Position numbers and translations under genes: made by a program | Shown here: piece by piece, positions 50,706-61,105 of the stretch | How the letters are laid out: every line of letters starts with the position of its first letter | Position numbering within the stretch: the stretch's first letter is position 1 | The notes under the pieces: generated by a model | Seen by the model: the letters and a program-made list of their open reading frames with translations, nothing else | Told to the model about the DNA's origin: nothing | Database searches by the model: none | Origin: Tepidamorphus gemmatus | GTDB lineage: Bacteria; Pseudomonadota; Alphaproteobacteria; Rhizobiales; Tepidamorphaceae | Direction of reading: 5' to 3' | DNA: 64,000 nt | Assembly: GCF_004346195.1 (NCBI RefSeq) | Contig: NZ_SMAK01000002.1 | Span: 62,001-126,000 of the forward strand

Positions 50706-52349
50706 TCAGCCCGCCGCCCGCTCCGGTTCGCTCGCCGATTGCGGCGCATCTCGCAGCGGGATCATCGCGGCAACGAGTGCGGCGAAGGAGGCCGCCGGCA
50801 AGGGCGGGGCGAACAGGTATCCCTGCGCCTGGTCTACCCCCTTGGCCCTGAGGTAATTGACCTGATCGAGGGTCTCAACGCCTTCCGCAACCATCGCCAT
50901 GCCGAAGCTCTTGGCAAGGGCGACGAGGCTGTCGACGATCGGCGCCTGCGTGGTCGATGCGTCGATCGGATCGATGAAGAGCTTGTCGATCTTCACGATA
51001 TCCATGCCGAGCCGATGCAGCGCGGCAAGTCCGCTGTGGCCCGTCCCGGCGTCGTCGAGCGCGACCTTGGCGCCGAGAGCCTGGAGCCGGGCGATGATCG
51101 TCTTGGCCTTGGTGAAATCGGCAAGCGGGAAGCGCTCGGTGACCTCGAAGACGAGCTGGCTCGGCCGTATCGGCGACCCCGAAAAGATCTCATCCACATC
51201 ACGGACGATCTCGTCGTCACGGAAATGCTGCGCGCAGAGATTGAAGGCGACGGTAAGCTGCGGCCGCCGGGCATAGAGTTCGCCAACATCGTTGATGACA
51301 CTGTGCATGAGCTGCCGGGTCATCGGCACGATCTGTCCATCGATTTCCGCCTGCGCGATGAACGCGGCCGGAACCTCTATCGAGCCGTCGCGCCGGCGCC
51401 GTCGGACCAGTACCTCGCAGCCCTCGAGACGACCGTTGCTGATGTTGATCACAGGCTGATAGTAGGGAATGAACTCCCCCTTGCGCATGCCCGCGGCGAT
51501 GTCGTCGCTGGTCGTCGGCCCGCGGCGTGCGATGTAGACGGCGATGCCGAGAACCACCGCGGCGAACACGCTCATCGCCACCAGCGCATATGCCTTGATG
51601 CTCTGGAAATCCTGCATGACCGTTGCGCGGGCGACCCGCACCACGGCGTTGATCGGGTAACGGTTCGAGACTGCGGTGGCAACCAGTGCGTCTTCGATGT
51701 CCTCGGGCGGCTTGCCATAGAAGGCGGATTGGCGCGGCACCGTCGGGAATTCCGTTCCGTCCGTCAGCGCCAGGCGCGCCAGCCCGTTGTTCCGCCACTG
51801 CTCTGGCAGGATGTCCAGTCCGAGACTGTTGGGCGCGAAATAGGCGACGACCATCCGATCCTCGCCGACCCGGTAGCGCAAGGCGAGCGAGCGCTGGAAT
51901 GTCGCCTCGTCGACGACCACCGCCACATCGATGGCGGCGTTGACCGCATAGTCTCGCGACAGCGTCCATCGCTCGGTGTGGTAGATCGTGTCGCTGCACA
52001 GGCGTGTTCCCGCAGCATCGACCACTGCGATCTCGCGCAGCAGATATGAGTCGAAGATCGCCCTGCGCATCGCCTCCATCGACGCGGGATCGCAGCGCAC
52101 GACCCCGGCCTCCGCCAGTTGAGTCAGCACCAGGACGGCCTCGTCGAGCGTCAGCTCGAGGTGCTCGATAACCCGATCCGCATAGCCGGCGAGGTCTTCC
52201 TCGATCCGCTGGGTGGCGTTGGTCTCGAGGAAGCCGACAAAGCCCAGCGGCGGCACGCCGGCGATGACGGCGCACGCGATCAAGGCTGCAAACTTGATGC
52301 TTCGCGCGCGCACGGACCCCGATCGCTCCCGGAAGCGATATCGATCCAT
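50706..52349 (-). CDS. Membrane-bound c-di-GMP phosphodiesterase (CSS-motif/EAL)
   Basis: A 547-residue protein: helix 1 (about 19-40), a periplasmic CSS-type sensor domain with Cys86 (VVRCDPAS) and Cys118 (TRLCSDT), helix 2 (about 260-280) and a cytoplasmic EAL domain. Catalytic motifs are intact: GCEVLVRRR (E-x-L), FNLCAQHFRDDE, FEVTERFPL, LDDAGTGHSGLAAL, IVKIDKLF and AEGVET. It should hydrolyse c-di-GMP; in related CSS-EAL proteins the disulfide state controls activity. A perfect CtrA-like site lies just upstream. Confidence 0.93.
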   Translation of the reverse strand: MDRYRFRERSGSVRARSIKFAALIACAVIAGVPPLGFVGFLETNATQRIEEDLAGYADRVIEHLELTLDEAVLVLTQLAEAGVVRCDPASMEAMRRAIFDSYLLREIAVVDAAGTRLCSDTIYHTERWTLSRDYAVNAAIDVAVVVDEATFQRSLALRYRVGEDRMVVAYFAPNSLGLDILPEQWRNNGLARLALTDGTEFPTVPRQSAFYGKPPEDIEDALVATAVSNRYPINAVVRVARATVMQDFQSIKAYALVAMSVFAAVVLGIAVYIARRGPTTSDDIAAGMRKGEFIPYYQPVINISNGRLEGCEVLVRRRRRDGSIEVPAAFIAQAEIDGQIVPMTRQLMHSVINDVGELYARRPQLTVAFNLCAQHFRDDEIVRDVDEIFSGSPIRPSQLVFEVTERFPLADFTKAKTIIARLQALGAKVALDDAGTGHSGLAALHRLGMDIVKIDKLFIDPIDASTTQAPIVDSLVALAKSFGMAMVAEGVETLDQVNYLRAKGVDQAQGYLFAPPLPAASFAALVAAMIPLRDAPQSASEPERAAG

Positions 52350-52363
52350 AATAGGTCGCCGCG

Positions 52364-52380
52364 GGTTAAGCTCGGCTTAA
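52364..52380 (-). promoter_or_regulatory. Perfect CtrA-like site upstream of the EAL gene
   Basis: Read on the minus strand, TTAAGCCGAGCTTAACC is an exact TTAA-N7-TTAACC. It ends 14 bp before the annotated EAL start and overlaps the last codons of the upstream glycosyltransferase. The short distance means either that the true EAL start is downstream or that the site acts by blocking. Confidence 0.6.
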
Positions 52381-53195
52381 GAGGCCGGACTGTCGGAAGA
52401 ATTCGTCGGCGACCGGGGCGGCGAACCTGCCGCCTCGAGCAGCTTCACCACCCGCAGGAAGCGGAAGAACGCGTTGATCATCGCGAAGGTGAAACCTTTC
52501 CGTCCGCCGGTGAAATGCCGGCGCAGCAGGTAGTACTTGGTGAATGCCACCGGAAACTCGAACGGCAGGCGAAGCGCCAGCAGCGTCGGAGCCTGCTTGC
52601 GGATCGTTTTCGCTTGCAGGTCGCCGTAGGAGTTCAGCTTCTCCACCAGATAGCTGAACGAACGATAGGAGAAGTGGTACGCCACGCCGCGCAGTTGCAC
52701 CGTGCGCCCGCCGGAGGTCTGGACGGTATCGTGAACCGGACTGTCGGAAAAGCGACCTGCGCGGCGGTCATAGAGCCGGATGTAATTGTGGTAATCCGCC
52801 CACAGGCGCGGACGCGTGTCTCCGGGATAGACGAGCTTGATGCGGAACCGGTAGAACGGCGCCGGCGGCCGCCCATGATCGAACAGGGCGATCATCTCTC
52901 GGCACAGCTCGTCGGTCGGAACCTCGTCGGCATCGAGATTCAGTACCCAGTCGTTGCGACACTGATCCTCGCCGAAGCGCTTCTGTGGCCCGTATCCCGG
53001 CCAGTCATTGTGCACGACGCGGGCGCCGAGCCCGCGGGCGATGTCGATCGTGCCGTCGGTCGAGCCCGAGTCGATCACCACGACCTCGTCGACCCAGCCG
53101 ACGACGCTCTCGATGACGGGGCCGATCCGGTCGGCCTCGTTCTTGGCGATGATGAAGCAGGAGACCGGGACCGGGCTCGTCAGGCGGACCGTCAT
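52377..53195 (-). CDS. Family 2 glycosyltransferase (WaaE-like)
   Basis: A 272-residue cytoplasmic GT-A enzyme with the start VPVSCFIIAKNEADRIGPVI and the nucleotide-sugar motifs VVIDSGSTDGT and LNLDADEVP. The later WADYHNYIRLYDRR and HDTVQTSG resemble LPS core beta-1,4-glucosyltransferases (WaaE/KdtX). It probably decorates LPS or another surface glycan. It follows a zinc-ribbon methyltransferase by 18 bp. Confidence 0.87.
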   Translation of the reverse strand: MTVRLTSPVPVSCFIIAKNEADRIGPVIESVVGWVDEVVVIDSGSTDGTIDIARGLGARVVHNDWPGYGPQKRFGEDQCRNDWVLNLDADEVPTDELCREMIALFDHGRPPAPFYRFRIKLVYPGDTRPRLWADYHNYIRLYDRRAGRFSDSPVHDTVQTSGGRTVQLRGVAYHFSYRSFSYLVEKLNSYGDLQAKTIRKQAPTLLALRLPFEFPVAFTKYYLLRRHFTGGRKGFTFAMINAFFRFLRVVKLLEAAGSPPRSPTNSSDSPAS

Positions 53196-53213
53196 GACCG
53201 GCTCGGCAAACCG

Positions 53214-53930
53214 TCAGACCGGCCGGCGGGCGACATGGATCGCCTCGTCGCGCAACAACCCGTAGCGCACCTCGTCGGCCGGCGGCATGCGGAACACCTC
53301 TGTCTCGAATCCCGCCGCCGCCAGCCGCTTCTCGAAATCCCGACCGTAGAAGCGCCGGTGGTCGCGGGCGCCGAAGGCGGCGACCCGCTCCGCCTCCGCG
53401 GAGAGTCCGTCATCCTCCCAGGTTTCCATGCGCGACCAGTTCTGCGGTACCGACAGGATCGCCCGGCCGCCCGGCTTCAGCACGCGGAACAGTTCCGATA
53501 TGGCCAGCCGGTCGTCGGCAATGTGTTCGAGGACGTGATGGGCGATGGCGATGTCGAACGAGGCATCGGCAAAGCTCAGCGCCGTCATGTCCTCGCGCCG
53601 GTCGACCCCCGGCATGATCGGATCGGTTGTCACATAGCCGGGATCGCCGGCCATCAGCGCCTTGAAGAAGGCCTCGGGCGCAAAGTGCAGGATCTTCAGC
53701 CCCCGTCCAGGTCCGATCCCGGCGCGAACATAGTAGAGATAAGCCAGTCGGTGCCGCTCACGGCTGTCGCAGGCGGGACAGCGGGCGTTCCACCGCGGCG
53801 GATTGCCTGCGGCAACGAACAGCCCCCGGAACCCGCAGATCGGGCATTCGCGCGCAAGCTGGCGATGGCCGAACTGTCGCCAGTCCTTCAGCCAGGCCTT
53901 GGCATATTGCTTGGCGACCCTGAGCTTCAC
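53214..53930 (-). CDS. Zinc-ribbon SAM methyltransferase
   Basis: About 238 residues. Two CxxC pairs (ECPICGFRG, RCPACDSRERHR) form an N-terminal zinc ribbon, followed by a class I methyltransferase fold with ILHFAPEAFF, SFDIAIAHHVLEHIADD and LKPGGRAILSVPQNW. GTG at 53928-53930 is chosen: it lies just after the maeB stop and has GGAG nine bases upstream. ATG at 53963, overlapping maeB by 29 bp, is the alternative. With the adjacent glycosyltransferase it suggests surface-glycan modification (inference). Confidence 0.8.
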   Translation of the reverse strand: MKLRVAKQYAKAWLKDWRQFGHRQLARECPICGFRGLFVAAGNPPRWNARCPACDSRERHRLAYLYYVRAGIGPGRGLKILHFAPEAFFKALMAGDPGYVTTDPIMPGVDRREDMTALSFADASFDIAIAHHVLEHIADDRLAISELFRVLKPGGRAILSVPQNWSRMETWEDDGLSAEAERVAAFGARDHRRFYGRDFEKRLAAAGFETEVFRMPPADEVRYGLLRDEAIHVARRPV

Positions 53931-53934
53931 GCGC

Positions 53935-56244
53935 TCATTCTCCGCGTCGTTGTGAATCTGCATGCCCCGCGGCCTGCTGGGCCTCGGCCACTGCGACAGC
54001 AGACATGTTGATGACACCGCGAGCCGTCACCGAAGGCGTCAGGATATGCGCCGGTTTGGCCGGGCCGATCAAGATCGGCCCGACCGGCAACGCATCAGCC
54101 AGCGCCTTCAAGAGCTCGTAGGCGATGTTCGCCGCGTCGAGATTGGGCATGATGAAGACATTGGCCTGCCCCTCGAGCCGCGCGCGCGGATAGACCCGCC
54201 GGCGCAGCGCCTCGTCGAGCGCGGCATCACCATGCATCTCGCCCTCGACCTCGAGGTGCGGATCGCTCTGCATCAGGATCTCGACGGCGCGCCGCATCTT
54301 GCGGGCGCTCTCGGTGTCGGCGCTGCCGAAATTCGAGTGCGACAGCAACGCGAACTTGGGTTCCATGCCGAAGCGGCGCACGTGCGTCGCCGCCAGCCGA
54401 ACCATTTCGGCGATCTCGTTGGCACTCGGCTCAGGCGTCACGTAGGTATCGGCGAGGAAATAGGCGCCGTGCGGTAGGATCAACAGGCTCAGCGCGGAGA
54501 ACTCCTCCACTCCCGGGGCCTTGCCGATGATGTCGCGCACCCATCGCAGGTGCCGGTCGTAACGGCCTTCCACCCCGCAGATCATTGCATCCGCCTCGCC
54601 GCGGTGCACGGCCAGCGCGGCGATGACGGTGGCATTCGTGCGCACCACGGTGCGGGCAAGATCGGCCGTGATGCCCTTGCGCCCGGCAAGCTCGATCAGT
54701 GTGTCGACATAGTCACGATAGCGTGGATCGTCGTCCGGATTGACCAGTTCGAAGTCCCGGCCCGGACGGATCGACAGGCCATACCGCTCGAGCCGTGCCT
54801 GCACCACCTGCGGACGGCCGATCAGTATCGGCTGAGCGATCCCCTCCTCAATCACCGCCTGGGCGGCGCGCAGGATCCGCTCGTCCTCCCCCTCCGCGTA
54901 GATGACTCTCTTCGGATCCGTCTTCGCCCGCGCGAAGATCGGTTTCATGATGAAGCCGGACCGGAACACGAAGCGGTTCAGCCGCTCCTGATAGGCATCG
55001 AAATCCTCGATCGGACGGGTCGCCACGCCCGACGCCATGGCGGCGCGCGCAACCGCCGGCGCGATCCTGAGGATCAGCCGGGGGTCGAACGGATTCGGGA
55101 TCAGATAGTCGGCCCCGAACAGCCGGGTCTCGCCGCCATAGGCCTTGGCAGCCACCTCCGACGGCGGCTCGAAGGCAAGACCCGCGATCGCCTCCACGGC
55201 AGCGAGCTCCATCGCCTCGTTGATCGCCGTGGCTCCGACGTCGAGCGCGCCGCGGAAGATGTAGGGGAAGCACAGGACATTGTTGACCTGGTTCGGATAG
55301 TCGGACCGGCCGGTGCACATCATCGCGTCCGGCCGGACCTCGAAGACGGCCTCGGGCATGATCTCCGGAAACGGATTGGCAAGCGCCAGGATGAGCGGCC
55401 GATCGGCCATCATCTTCACCATTTCCGGCTTCAGCACGCCACCGACCGACAGGCCGAGAAACACGTCCGCGCCGGCGATCACCTCGGCAAGCGTCCGCGC
55501 CTCGGTCGCCTGCGCGAAGCGGGCCTTCCAGGGGTCCATTTCCTCCTGGCGACCTTCGTAGACCACCCCGGCGATATCGGTGACCCAGATATTCTCCCGT
55601 CGGACGCCGAGCTTGACCAGCAGGTTCAGGCAGGCGAGCGCCGCAGCGCCCGCGCCGGAGGCGACGACCTTGATGTCCCCGGCCGACTTTCCGGTGAGCT
55701 TCAGCGCGTTGGACACGGCCGCCCCGACGATGATCGCGGTGCCGTGCTGATCGTCGTGGAAGACCGGGATCTTCATCCGCTCGCGAAGGCGCGTCTCGAC
55801 CTCGAAGCACTCCGGCGCCTTGATGTCCTCGAGATTGATGCCGCCGAAGGTCGGCTCCAGCGCGGCCACCACCTCGACCATGCGGTCGACGTCCGGTGCA
55901 TCGATCTCGATGTCGAATACGTCGATCCCGGCGAACTTCTTGAACAGAACGGCCTTGCCCTCCATCACCGGCTTGCCGGCAAGAGGACCGATGTTGCCGA
56001 GTCCGAGCACGGCACTACCGTTCGAGATGACGGCGACGAGGTTGGCCCGCGCCGTCAGGTTGGCCGCCTCGGCCGGATCCTCGACGATCGCTTCGCAAGC
56101 CGCCGCGACGCCCGGCGAGTAGGCGAGCGCCAAGTCGCGCTGGTTGCCGAGCGGTTTGGTTGCCCGAATCTCCAGCTTCCCGGGTCTTCCCGACCGGTGA
56201 TAGGCGAGCGCCCCTGCCCTCAGTTCGTCGGATAGCTTGGCCAC
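53935..56244 (-). CDS. maeB: NADP-dependent malic enzyme (malic-PTA hybrid)
   Basis: A 769-residue fusion: an N-terminal malic enzyme domain that oxidatively decarboxylates malate to pyruvate ([36 protein letters not shown] and [16 protein letters not shown] as the nucleotide site) and a C-terminal phosphotransacetylase-like domain from about residue 440, which is usually regulatory. GTG at 56242-56244 is the start: GGGGAGG lies five bases upstream, and the in-frame sequence beyond is not conserved. Confidence 0.93.
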   Translation of the reverse strand: MAKLSDELRAGALAYHRSGRPGKLEIRATKPLGNQRDLALAYSPGVAAACEAIVEDPAEAANLTARANLVAVISNGSAVLGLGNIGPLAGKPVMEGKAVLFKKFAGIDVFDIEIDAPDVDRMVEVVAALEPTFGGINLEDIKAPECFEVETRLRERMKIPVFHDDQHGTAIIVGAAVSNALKLTGKSAGDIKVVASGAGAAALACLNLLVKLGVRRENIWVTDIAGVVYEGRQEEMDPWKARFAQATEARTLAEVIAGADVFLGLSVGGVLKPEMVKMMADRPLILALANPFPEIMPEAVFEVRPDAMMCTGRSDYPNQVNNVLCFPYIFRGALDVGATAINEAMELAAVEAIAGLAFEPPSEVAAKAYGGETRLFGADYLIPNPFDPRLILRIAPAVARAAMASGVATRPIEDFDAYQERLNRFVFRSGFIMKPIFARAKTDPKRVIYAEGEDERILRAAQAVIEEGIAQPILIGRPQVVQARLERYGLSIRPGRDFELVNPDDDPRYRDYVDTLIELAGRKGITADLARTVVRTNATVIAALAVHRGEADAMICGVEGRYDRHLRWVRDIIGKAPGVEEFSALSLLILPHGAYFLADTYVTPEPSANEIAEMVRLAATHVRRFGMEPKFALLSHSNFGSADTESARKMRRAVEILMQSDPHLEVEGEMHGDAALDEALRRRVYPRARLEGQANVFIMPNLDAANIAYELLKALADALPVGPILIGPAKPAHILTPSVTARGVINMSAVAVAEAQQAAGHADSQRRGE

Positions 56245-56328
56245 GCCGACCTCCCCGCTGTTACCGCCTGTCAGGATAGCCGCACAGTGCACGTGCCGTC
56301 GGATGCCGGACCGCAACCGGCCGCGCTG

Positions 56329-58098
56329 TCATGCCGGCGGCACCACCCGGATATGCAGCTCGCGGAGCTGTTTGGCCGACACCTCAGACGGTGCCCCCAA
56401 CATCAGGTCCTGCGCCTGCTGGTTCATCGGGAACATCACCACCTGGCGCAAATTCTCCTCGCCGCACAGCAGCATGACGATGCGGTCGACCCCGGGCGCA
56501 ATGCCGCCGTGCGGCGGCGCGCCGTACTGCAGAGCCCTCAGCATGCCGCCGAACTTCGCCTCCAGCACGTCCTCGCCATAGCCGGCAATCGCGAACGCCT
56601 TGCGCATGATCTCCGGCTTGTGGTTGCGGATCGCACCCGATGACAGCTCGATACCATTGCAGACGACATCATACTGATAGGCGAGGATCTCGAGCGGATC
56701 CTTGGTCTCAAGGGCCTCGAGCCCGCCCTGCGGCATCGAGAACGGGTTGTGCGAGAAATCGATCTTCTTCTCGTCCTCGTTCCACTCGAACATCGGGAAA
56801 TCGACGATCCAGCAAAACTCGAAGCGGTCCTTGTCGATCAGGCCGAGGTCCTCGCCGATCTTCCTGCGGGCATTGCCCGCGAAGGCTGCAAACAGCTTCG
56901 GCTTGCCGGCAACGAAGAACACGGCGTCGCCGTCGCCAAGCCTGAGCTGGGCGCGGATTGCTGCGGTGCGTTCGGGCCCGATGTTCTTGGCAACCGGTCC
57001 GGCGCCCTCGCCCTCGCGGAAGAAGATGTAGCCGAGCCCGGGCTGGCCCTCGCCCTGCGCCCAGGTGTTCATGCGGTCGCAGAACGCCCGGTTGCCACCG
57101 CCGGGTGCCGGGATCGCCCAGACCTCTGCATCCGGATCGCTTGCGAGAATGTTGGCGAAGACCTTGAAGCCCGAGCCGCGGAAATGCTCGCTGACCGCCT
57201 CCATCACAATCGGATTGCGCAGATCGGGCTTGTCCGAGCCATACTTGCGCATCGCCTCGGCATAGGGAATGCGCGGAAAGGATTGCGTCACCGGTTTGCC
57301 GTCTGCGAACTCCTCGAACACACCGCGCAGCACCGGCTCGACGGCGGCGAACACGTCGTCCTGGGTGACGAAGCTCATTTCGATGTCGAGCTGGTAGAAT
57401 TCGCCGGGCGAACGGTCCGCGCGGGCATCCTCATCGCGGAAGCAGGGCGCGATCTGGAAGTAGCGGTCGAAGCCCGCGATCATGGTGAGCTGCTTGAACT
57501 GCTGGGGCGCCTGCGGCAGCGCGTAGAATTTGCCCGGATGCAGCCGCGATGGCACCAGGAAGTCTCGCGCGCCTTCCGGGCTCGAGGCGGTCAGAATCGG
57601 CGTCTGGAACTCCGTGAAGCCACTCTCGATCATCCGCCGGCGCAACGAACTGATGATCGCCGAGCGCTTGACGATGTTGCGGTGCAGCCGCTCGCGACGG
57701 AGGTCCAGGAACCGGTACTTGAGCCGGATCTCCTCGGGATAGTCCGGCTCGCCGAACACCGGCAGCGGCAGCTCGGCGGCTGCACTGAGAACCTCGATTG
57801 CAGTGATGAAGACCTCGATGGCCCCGGTGGCGAGGTTGGCGTTGACGGTTTCCGGAGGACGGCGACGCACCTCCCCGTCCACCCGGATCACCCACTCCGA
57901 CCGAACCGTCTCGGCCAGCCTGAAGGCGGGCGAATCCGGATCGGCGACGCACTGCGTTATTCCGTAATGGTCGCGCAGGTCGATGAACAGCAGCCCGCCA
58001 TGATCGCGGACCCGATGCACCCAGCCCGACAGTCGCGCCGTGGTGCCGACATCGGCCTCGCGCAGCTGGCCACAGGTGTGGGAACGGTAGGCGTGCAT
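56329..58098 (-). CDS. aspS: Aspartyl-tRNA synthetase
   Basis: A 589-residue bacterial-type class II synthetase. It starts [18 protein letters not shown] (ATG at 58096-58098, with GAGGATCAA upstream). An OB-fold anticodon domain ([20 protein letters not shown]) is followed by [40 protein letters not shown], the GAD-type insertion and the motif 3 region [18 protein letters not shown]. Whether it also charges tRNA-Asn cannot be told from sequence by eye. Confidence 0.97.
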   Translation of the reverse strand: MHAYRSHTCGQLREADVGTTARLSGWVHRVRDHGGLLFIDLRDHYGITQCVADPDSPAFRLAETVRSEWVIRVDGEVRRRPPETVNANLATGAIEVFITAIEVLSAAAELPLPVFGEPDYPEEIRLKYRFLDLRRERLHRNIVKRSAIISSLRRRMIESGFTEFQTPILTASSPEGARDFLVPSRLHPGKFYALPQAPQQFKQLTMIAGFDRYFQIAPCFRDEDARADRSPGEFYQLDIEMSFVTQDDVFAAVEPVLRGVFEEFADGKPVTQSFPRIPYAEAMRKYGSDKPDLRNPIVMEAVSEHFRGSGFKVFANILASDPDAEVWAIPAPGGGNRAFCDRMNTWAQGEGQPGLGYIFFREGEGAGPVAKNIGPERTAAIRAQLRLGDGDAVFFVAGKPKLFAAFAGNARRKIGEDLGLIDKDRFEFCWIVDFPMFEWNEDEKKIDFSHNPFSMPQGGLEALETKDPLEILAYQYDVVCNGIELSSGAIRNHKPEIMRKAFAIAGYGEDVLEAKFGGMLRALQYGAPPHGGIAPGVDRIVMLLCGEENLRQVVMFPMNQQAQDLMLGAPSEVSAKQLRELHIRVVPPA

Positions 58099-58235
58099 TT
58101 GATCCTCGTGCGGAAGGGGGGAATTGCCGCGGAGAGGCGCACAGGGGGTGCTGAAAGTCAATATGCGGACACCGCTGCTGCACGACTCGGCTCACACGGC
58201 TGGGAATCGCCGCGGCTTGATCTATACAGGACCGC

Positions 58236-59504
58236 ATGAACCTCATCTCGACGACCGCCGATCTTGCGTCGGCCTGCAAGTCCATCGCCGCCTCGGACCA
58301 CGTCGCCGTCGATACCGAATTCATGCGCGACACCACGTTCTGGCCGAGGCTCTGTCTCATCCAGATGGCGACACCGGATACCGGTGTGGTGCTTGTCGAC
58401 GCCCTTGCTACGGGCCTCGACCTTGCCCCGTTCTTCGAGTTGATGGCGGATGAGCGGGTGACAAAGGTCTTCCACGCCGCCCGTCAGGATATCGAGATCG
58501 TGTTCCATCTCGGTGGACTGATTCCCCATCCGCTGTTCGATACCCAGGTCGCCGCGGCGGTGTGCGGGCACGGCGAGTCGGTTGGCTATGAGGCTCTGGT
58601 GCGCGCCCTGACCGGCGCAACCATAGACAAGACGCATCGGTTCACCGACTGGTCGCGCCGCCCGCTGACCGAGGATCAGCTCGTCTACGCAGCCGCCGAT
58701 GTGATCCATCTGCTGCCGATCTATGCGAAGCTGCAAACCGAGATCCAGGACCTCGGCCGGCACGACTGGATCCGCGAGGAGATGGATATCCTGACCTCAC
58801 CTCAGACCTACGACACGGATCCAGAACTCGCCTGGAAACGGCTGAAGCTGAAGGTGCGCAAGCCGCGGGAATTCGCGATCCTGAAGGCGGTCGCCGCCTG
58901 GCGTGACCGCGAGGCACAGACCCGCGACGTGCCGCGCAGCCGCATTCTCAAGGACGATGCGATCTACGAGATCGCCCTGCATGCCCCCGACTCGGAGGCG
59001 GCCCTGCGCCGGTTGCGGACGGTGCCGAGCGGCTACGAGCGCTCGGCGGCCGGCCGCGAGCTCGTCGCGCTCGTCCAGGCCATACGGGCACAGCCACCGG
59101 AGGCCCTGCCGCCGGTCCCCCGCAACGACGGCCCGGCTAGGCTGCCCGGTGCAGTGAGTGATCTGCTCAAGGTGCTTCTGAAGCATGTCGCCGAACAGAA
59201 CCGGGTGGCGGCCCGTCTCATCGCCAATTCCGACGACATCGAGGCGATCGCCGCCGATGACGATGCCGACGTGCCCGCGCTGCATGGCTGGCGCCGGGAA
59301 ATCTTCGGAGAGCAGGCCCTCGCCCTCAAGCATGGCCGCCTGACCCTCGCCATCGACGGCGGCCGCATCGCCCTTGAACCGCGCGAGCCCTCCGAGCGCC
59401 CCTTGCCGAAAGCCCGCCGCCGACGCCCACGCCGGCCGGCCACCGCAAGGATGGCGGCCACCGACCCGAACAGCGACGGGCGCGCGGAGACGTCGCTACC
59501 GTGA
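58236..59504 (+). CDS. rnd: Ribonuclease D
   Basis: A 422-residue DEDD-type 3'-5' exoribonuclease that trims tRNA and other RNA 3' ends. Exo motifs are VAVDTEFMRDTTFWPRLCL, VFHAARQDIEIVFHL and LVYAAADVIHLLPIYAKL. One or two HRDC-type helical domains follow. The C terminus is about 40 residues longer than E. coli RNase D, and very basic (PKARRRRPRRPAT), possibly for RNA binding. Divergent from aspS, convergent with ppx. Confidence 0.93.
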   Translation: MNLISTTADLASACKSIAASDHVAVDTEFMRDTTFWPRLCLIQMATPDTGVVLVDALATGLDLAPFFELMADERVTKVFHAARQDIEIVFHLGGLIPHPLFDTQVAAAVCGHGESVGYEALVRALTGATIDKTHRFTDWSRRPLTEDQLVYAAADVIHLLPIYAKLQTEIQDLGRHDWIREEMDILTSPQTYDTDPELAWKRLKLKVRKPREFAILKAVAAWRDREAQTRDVPRSRILKDDAIYEIALHAPDSEAALRRLRTVPSGYERSAAGRELVALVQAIRAQPPEALPPVPRNDGPARLPGAVSDLLKVLLKHVAEQNRVAARLIANSDDIEAIAADDDADVPALHGWRREIFGEQALALKHGRLTLAIDGGRIALEPREPSERPLPKARRRRPRRPATARMAATDPNSDGRAETSLP

Positions 59505-59527
59505 CGAAAGCGGGACGCTGATATCCG

Positions 59528-61105
59528 CTACACCGTCACGATCTCGGCGCGGCGTCCGATCAGTTTGGCCAGCTGGCGCAACCTGCCGAGCACGCGGCCG
59601 CCGGCGAGATTGGCAAGTTCGCCGGGCAGATGCAGCACCACGGTGCGGTGTTCGACCGCCAGCTTGGCCTTGTCGATCACGCCCGGCATGGCGCCGCTGA
59701 GCAGATAGGCAACGCGTAAGGCCGCTCCCAGGATGCGGGCTCGGTCGATCATCCGTGCGGTTGCGAGTTCGCGGATGCGCGGGCTGAGCTGCACGTCCTC
59801 CAGCCCAGCGTGCCTGTAGTAGACGGTCAGGGCGAGGAACGCCCGGCCTGGATGGTCGATACCCGTGAAGTTCGCATGGGCGATGATGTTGAGGCTCTGC
59901 TCGCCGCGATAATCCGGATGCGCCCGCCAGCCGATGTCGGCGAGCAGGCATGCCGCATGCCGAAGGCGCCGTTCCTCCGCCGACTCCTCCAGACCGGTCG
60001 ACAGCATGAACGCGTCGGTCCAGAAGCACAGTTCCCGCGAGAACCGCGGCGAGCGGGACCGCAGATAGGACAGGTCGGCACAGGCCGCGAGCAGCGGATC
60101 CTGCGCCCTCCCCTCCGCGTCCAGCAACGTGAAGAGCAGCCCCTCGCGCAGGCCGAGCGCCGAGATCACGACCCGTTTGGGTTGCGCGCGGCGCAGCACG
60201 TGCTCGAGCACCAGAGCACCGTAGGGCAGCAGCTCCTGGCGGGCGGCATTGACCACGTCGATCGCCGACAGCGATGCGGGCTTGACCCGCCGTACCAGCC
60301 GCGCGAACTCGAGCGCCTCGCCAGCGGGAATAGCGTAGCCGTGCATCACGTTGAGCGGGTAGCCGCTCTGCGACATGTGCAGGCGGGCGAGCGCGCGGAA
60401 GGTGCCGCCGATGGCGTAGAAATCGCGTCCGCTCCCCTCGCCGAGCACTGCCGAGGCGTCCACCGCGTCGGCGACCAGCCGCTCGGCCCGCTTCATCGAC
60501 CTGCCGGCCAGATCCTTCAGACGCAGGCCACCGAGCGGCAGGGTCTCGCCCTCGCCGATATGGTTGCCCACCACCCTGACAACCTCGAAGCTGCCGCCGC
60601 CCAGGTCACCCGCGATACCGTCCGGCTCGTGCATGCCGGCGACGATGCCGTAGGCGGCGAGCTGCGCCTCCTCGGCGCCGCTGAGCACGCGGATCGGCCC
60701 GCCGAACACCTGTTCGACCCGGGTCACGAAGGCCGGACCATTGCTCGCCTCGCGTACCGCCGCCGTGGCAAGCACATGCACCTGGCGCGCGCCGATCTGC
60801 CGCGCCATCGCATTGAACCGCCTGAGAGCCAGCAGCGCATCGACGACGGCCTCCTCGTCGAGCACGCCCTTGCTGGCCACGAGACGGCCGAGCCCGCACA
60901 GCACCTTCTCATTGAAGAGCGGGGTCGGGCTTCTCGTCAGGCCTTCGTAGACGACGAGACGAACCGAATTGGAGCCGATGTCGACGACGCCGACAGGTTC
61001 GAGATGATTGAGGCGGCCGGGCGCGGTCTCCAGTGCCCGTGCGGCCTCAGCTGTCAGGGGTTGCGCCGATTGGCTTCGGGGAATGCTGTTGGAGAGACTT
61101 TCCAC
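59528..61105 (-). CDS. ppx: Exopolyphosphatase (Ppx/GppA family)
   Basis: A 525-residue phosphatase of the actin-like ASKHA fold, degrading polyphosphate and/or pppGpp. Motifs: [31 protein letters not shown], and [18 protein letters not shown]-terminal HD-like domain follows ([19 protein letters not shown]). The ATG at 61105 lies 59 bp inside the end of ppk; no ATG lies between there and the conserved region. Together with ppk it sets polyphosphate levels. Confidence 0.92.
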   Translation of the reverse strand: MESLSNSIPRSQSAQPLTAEAARALETAPGRLNHLEPVGVVDIGSNSVRLVVYEGLTRSPTPLFNEKVLCGLGRLVASKGVLDEEAVVDALLALRRFNAMARQIGARQVHVLATAAVREASNGPAFVTRVEQVFGGPIRVLSGAEEAQLAAYGIVAGMHEPDGIAGDLGGGSFEVVRVVGNHIGEGETLPLGGLRLKDLAGRSMKRAERLVADAVDASAVLGEGSGRDFYAIGGTFRALARLHMSQSGYPLNVMHGYAIPAGEALEFARLVRRVKPASLSAIDVVNAARQELLPYGALVLEHVLRRAQPKRVVISALGLREGLLFTLLDAEGRAQDPLLAACADLSYLRSRSPRFSRELCFWTDAFMLSTGLEESAEERRLRHAACLLADIGWRAHPDYRGEQSLNIIAHANFTGIDHPGRAFLALTVYYRHAGLEDVQLSPRIRELATARMIDRARILGAALRVAYLLSGAMPGVIDKAKLAVEHRTVVLHLPGELANLAGGRVLGRLRQLAKLIGRRAEIVTV

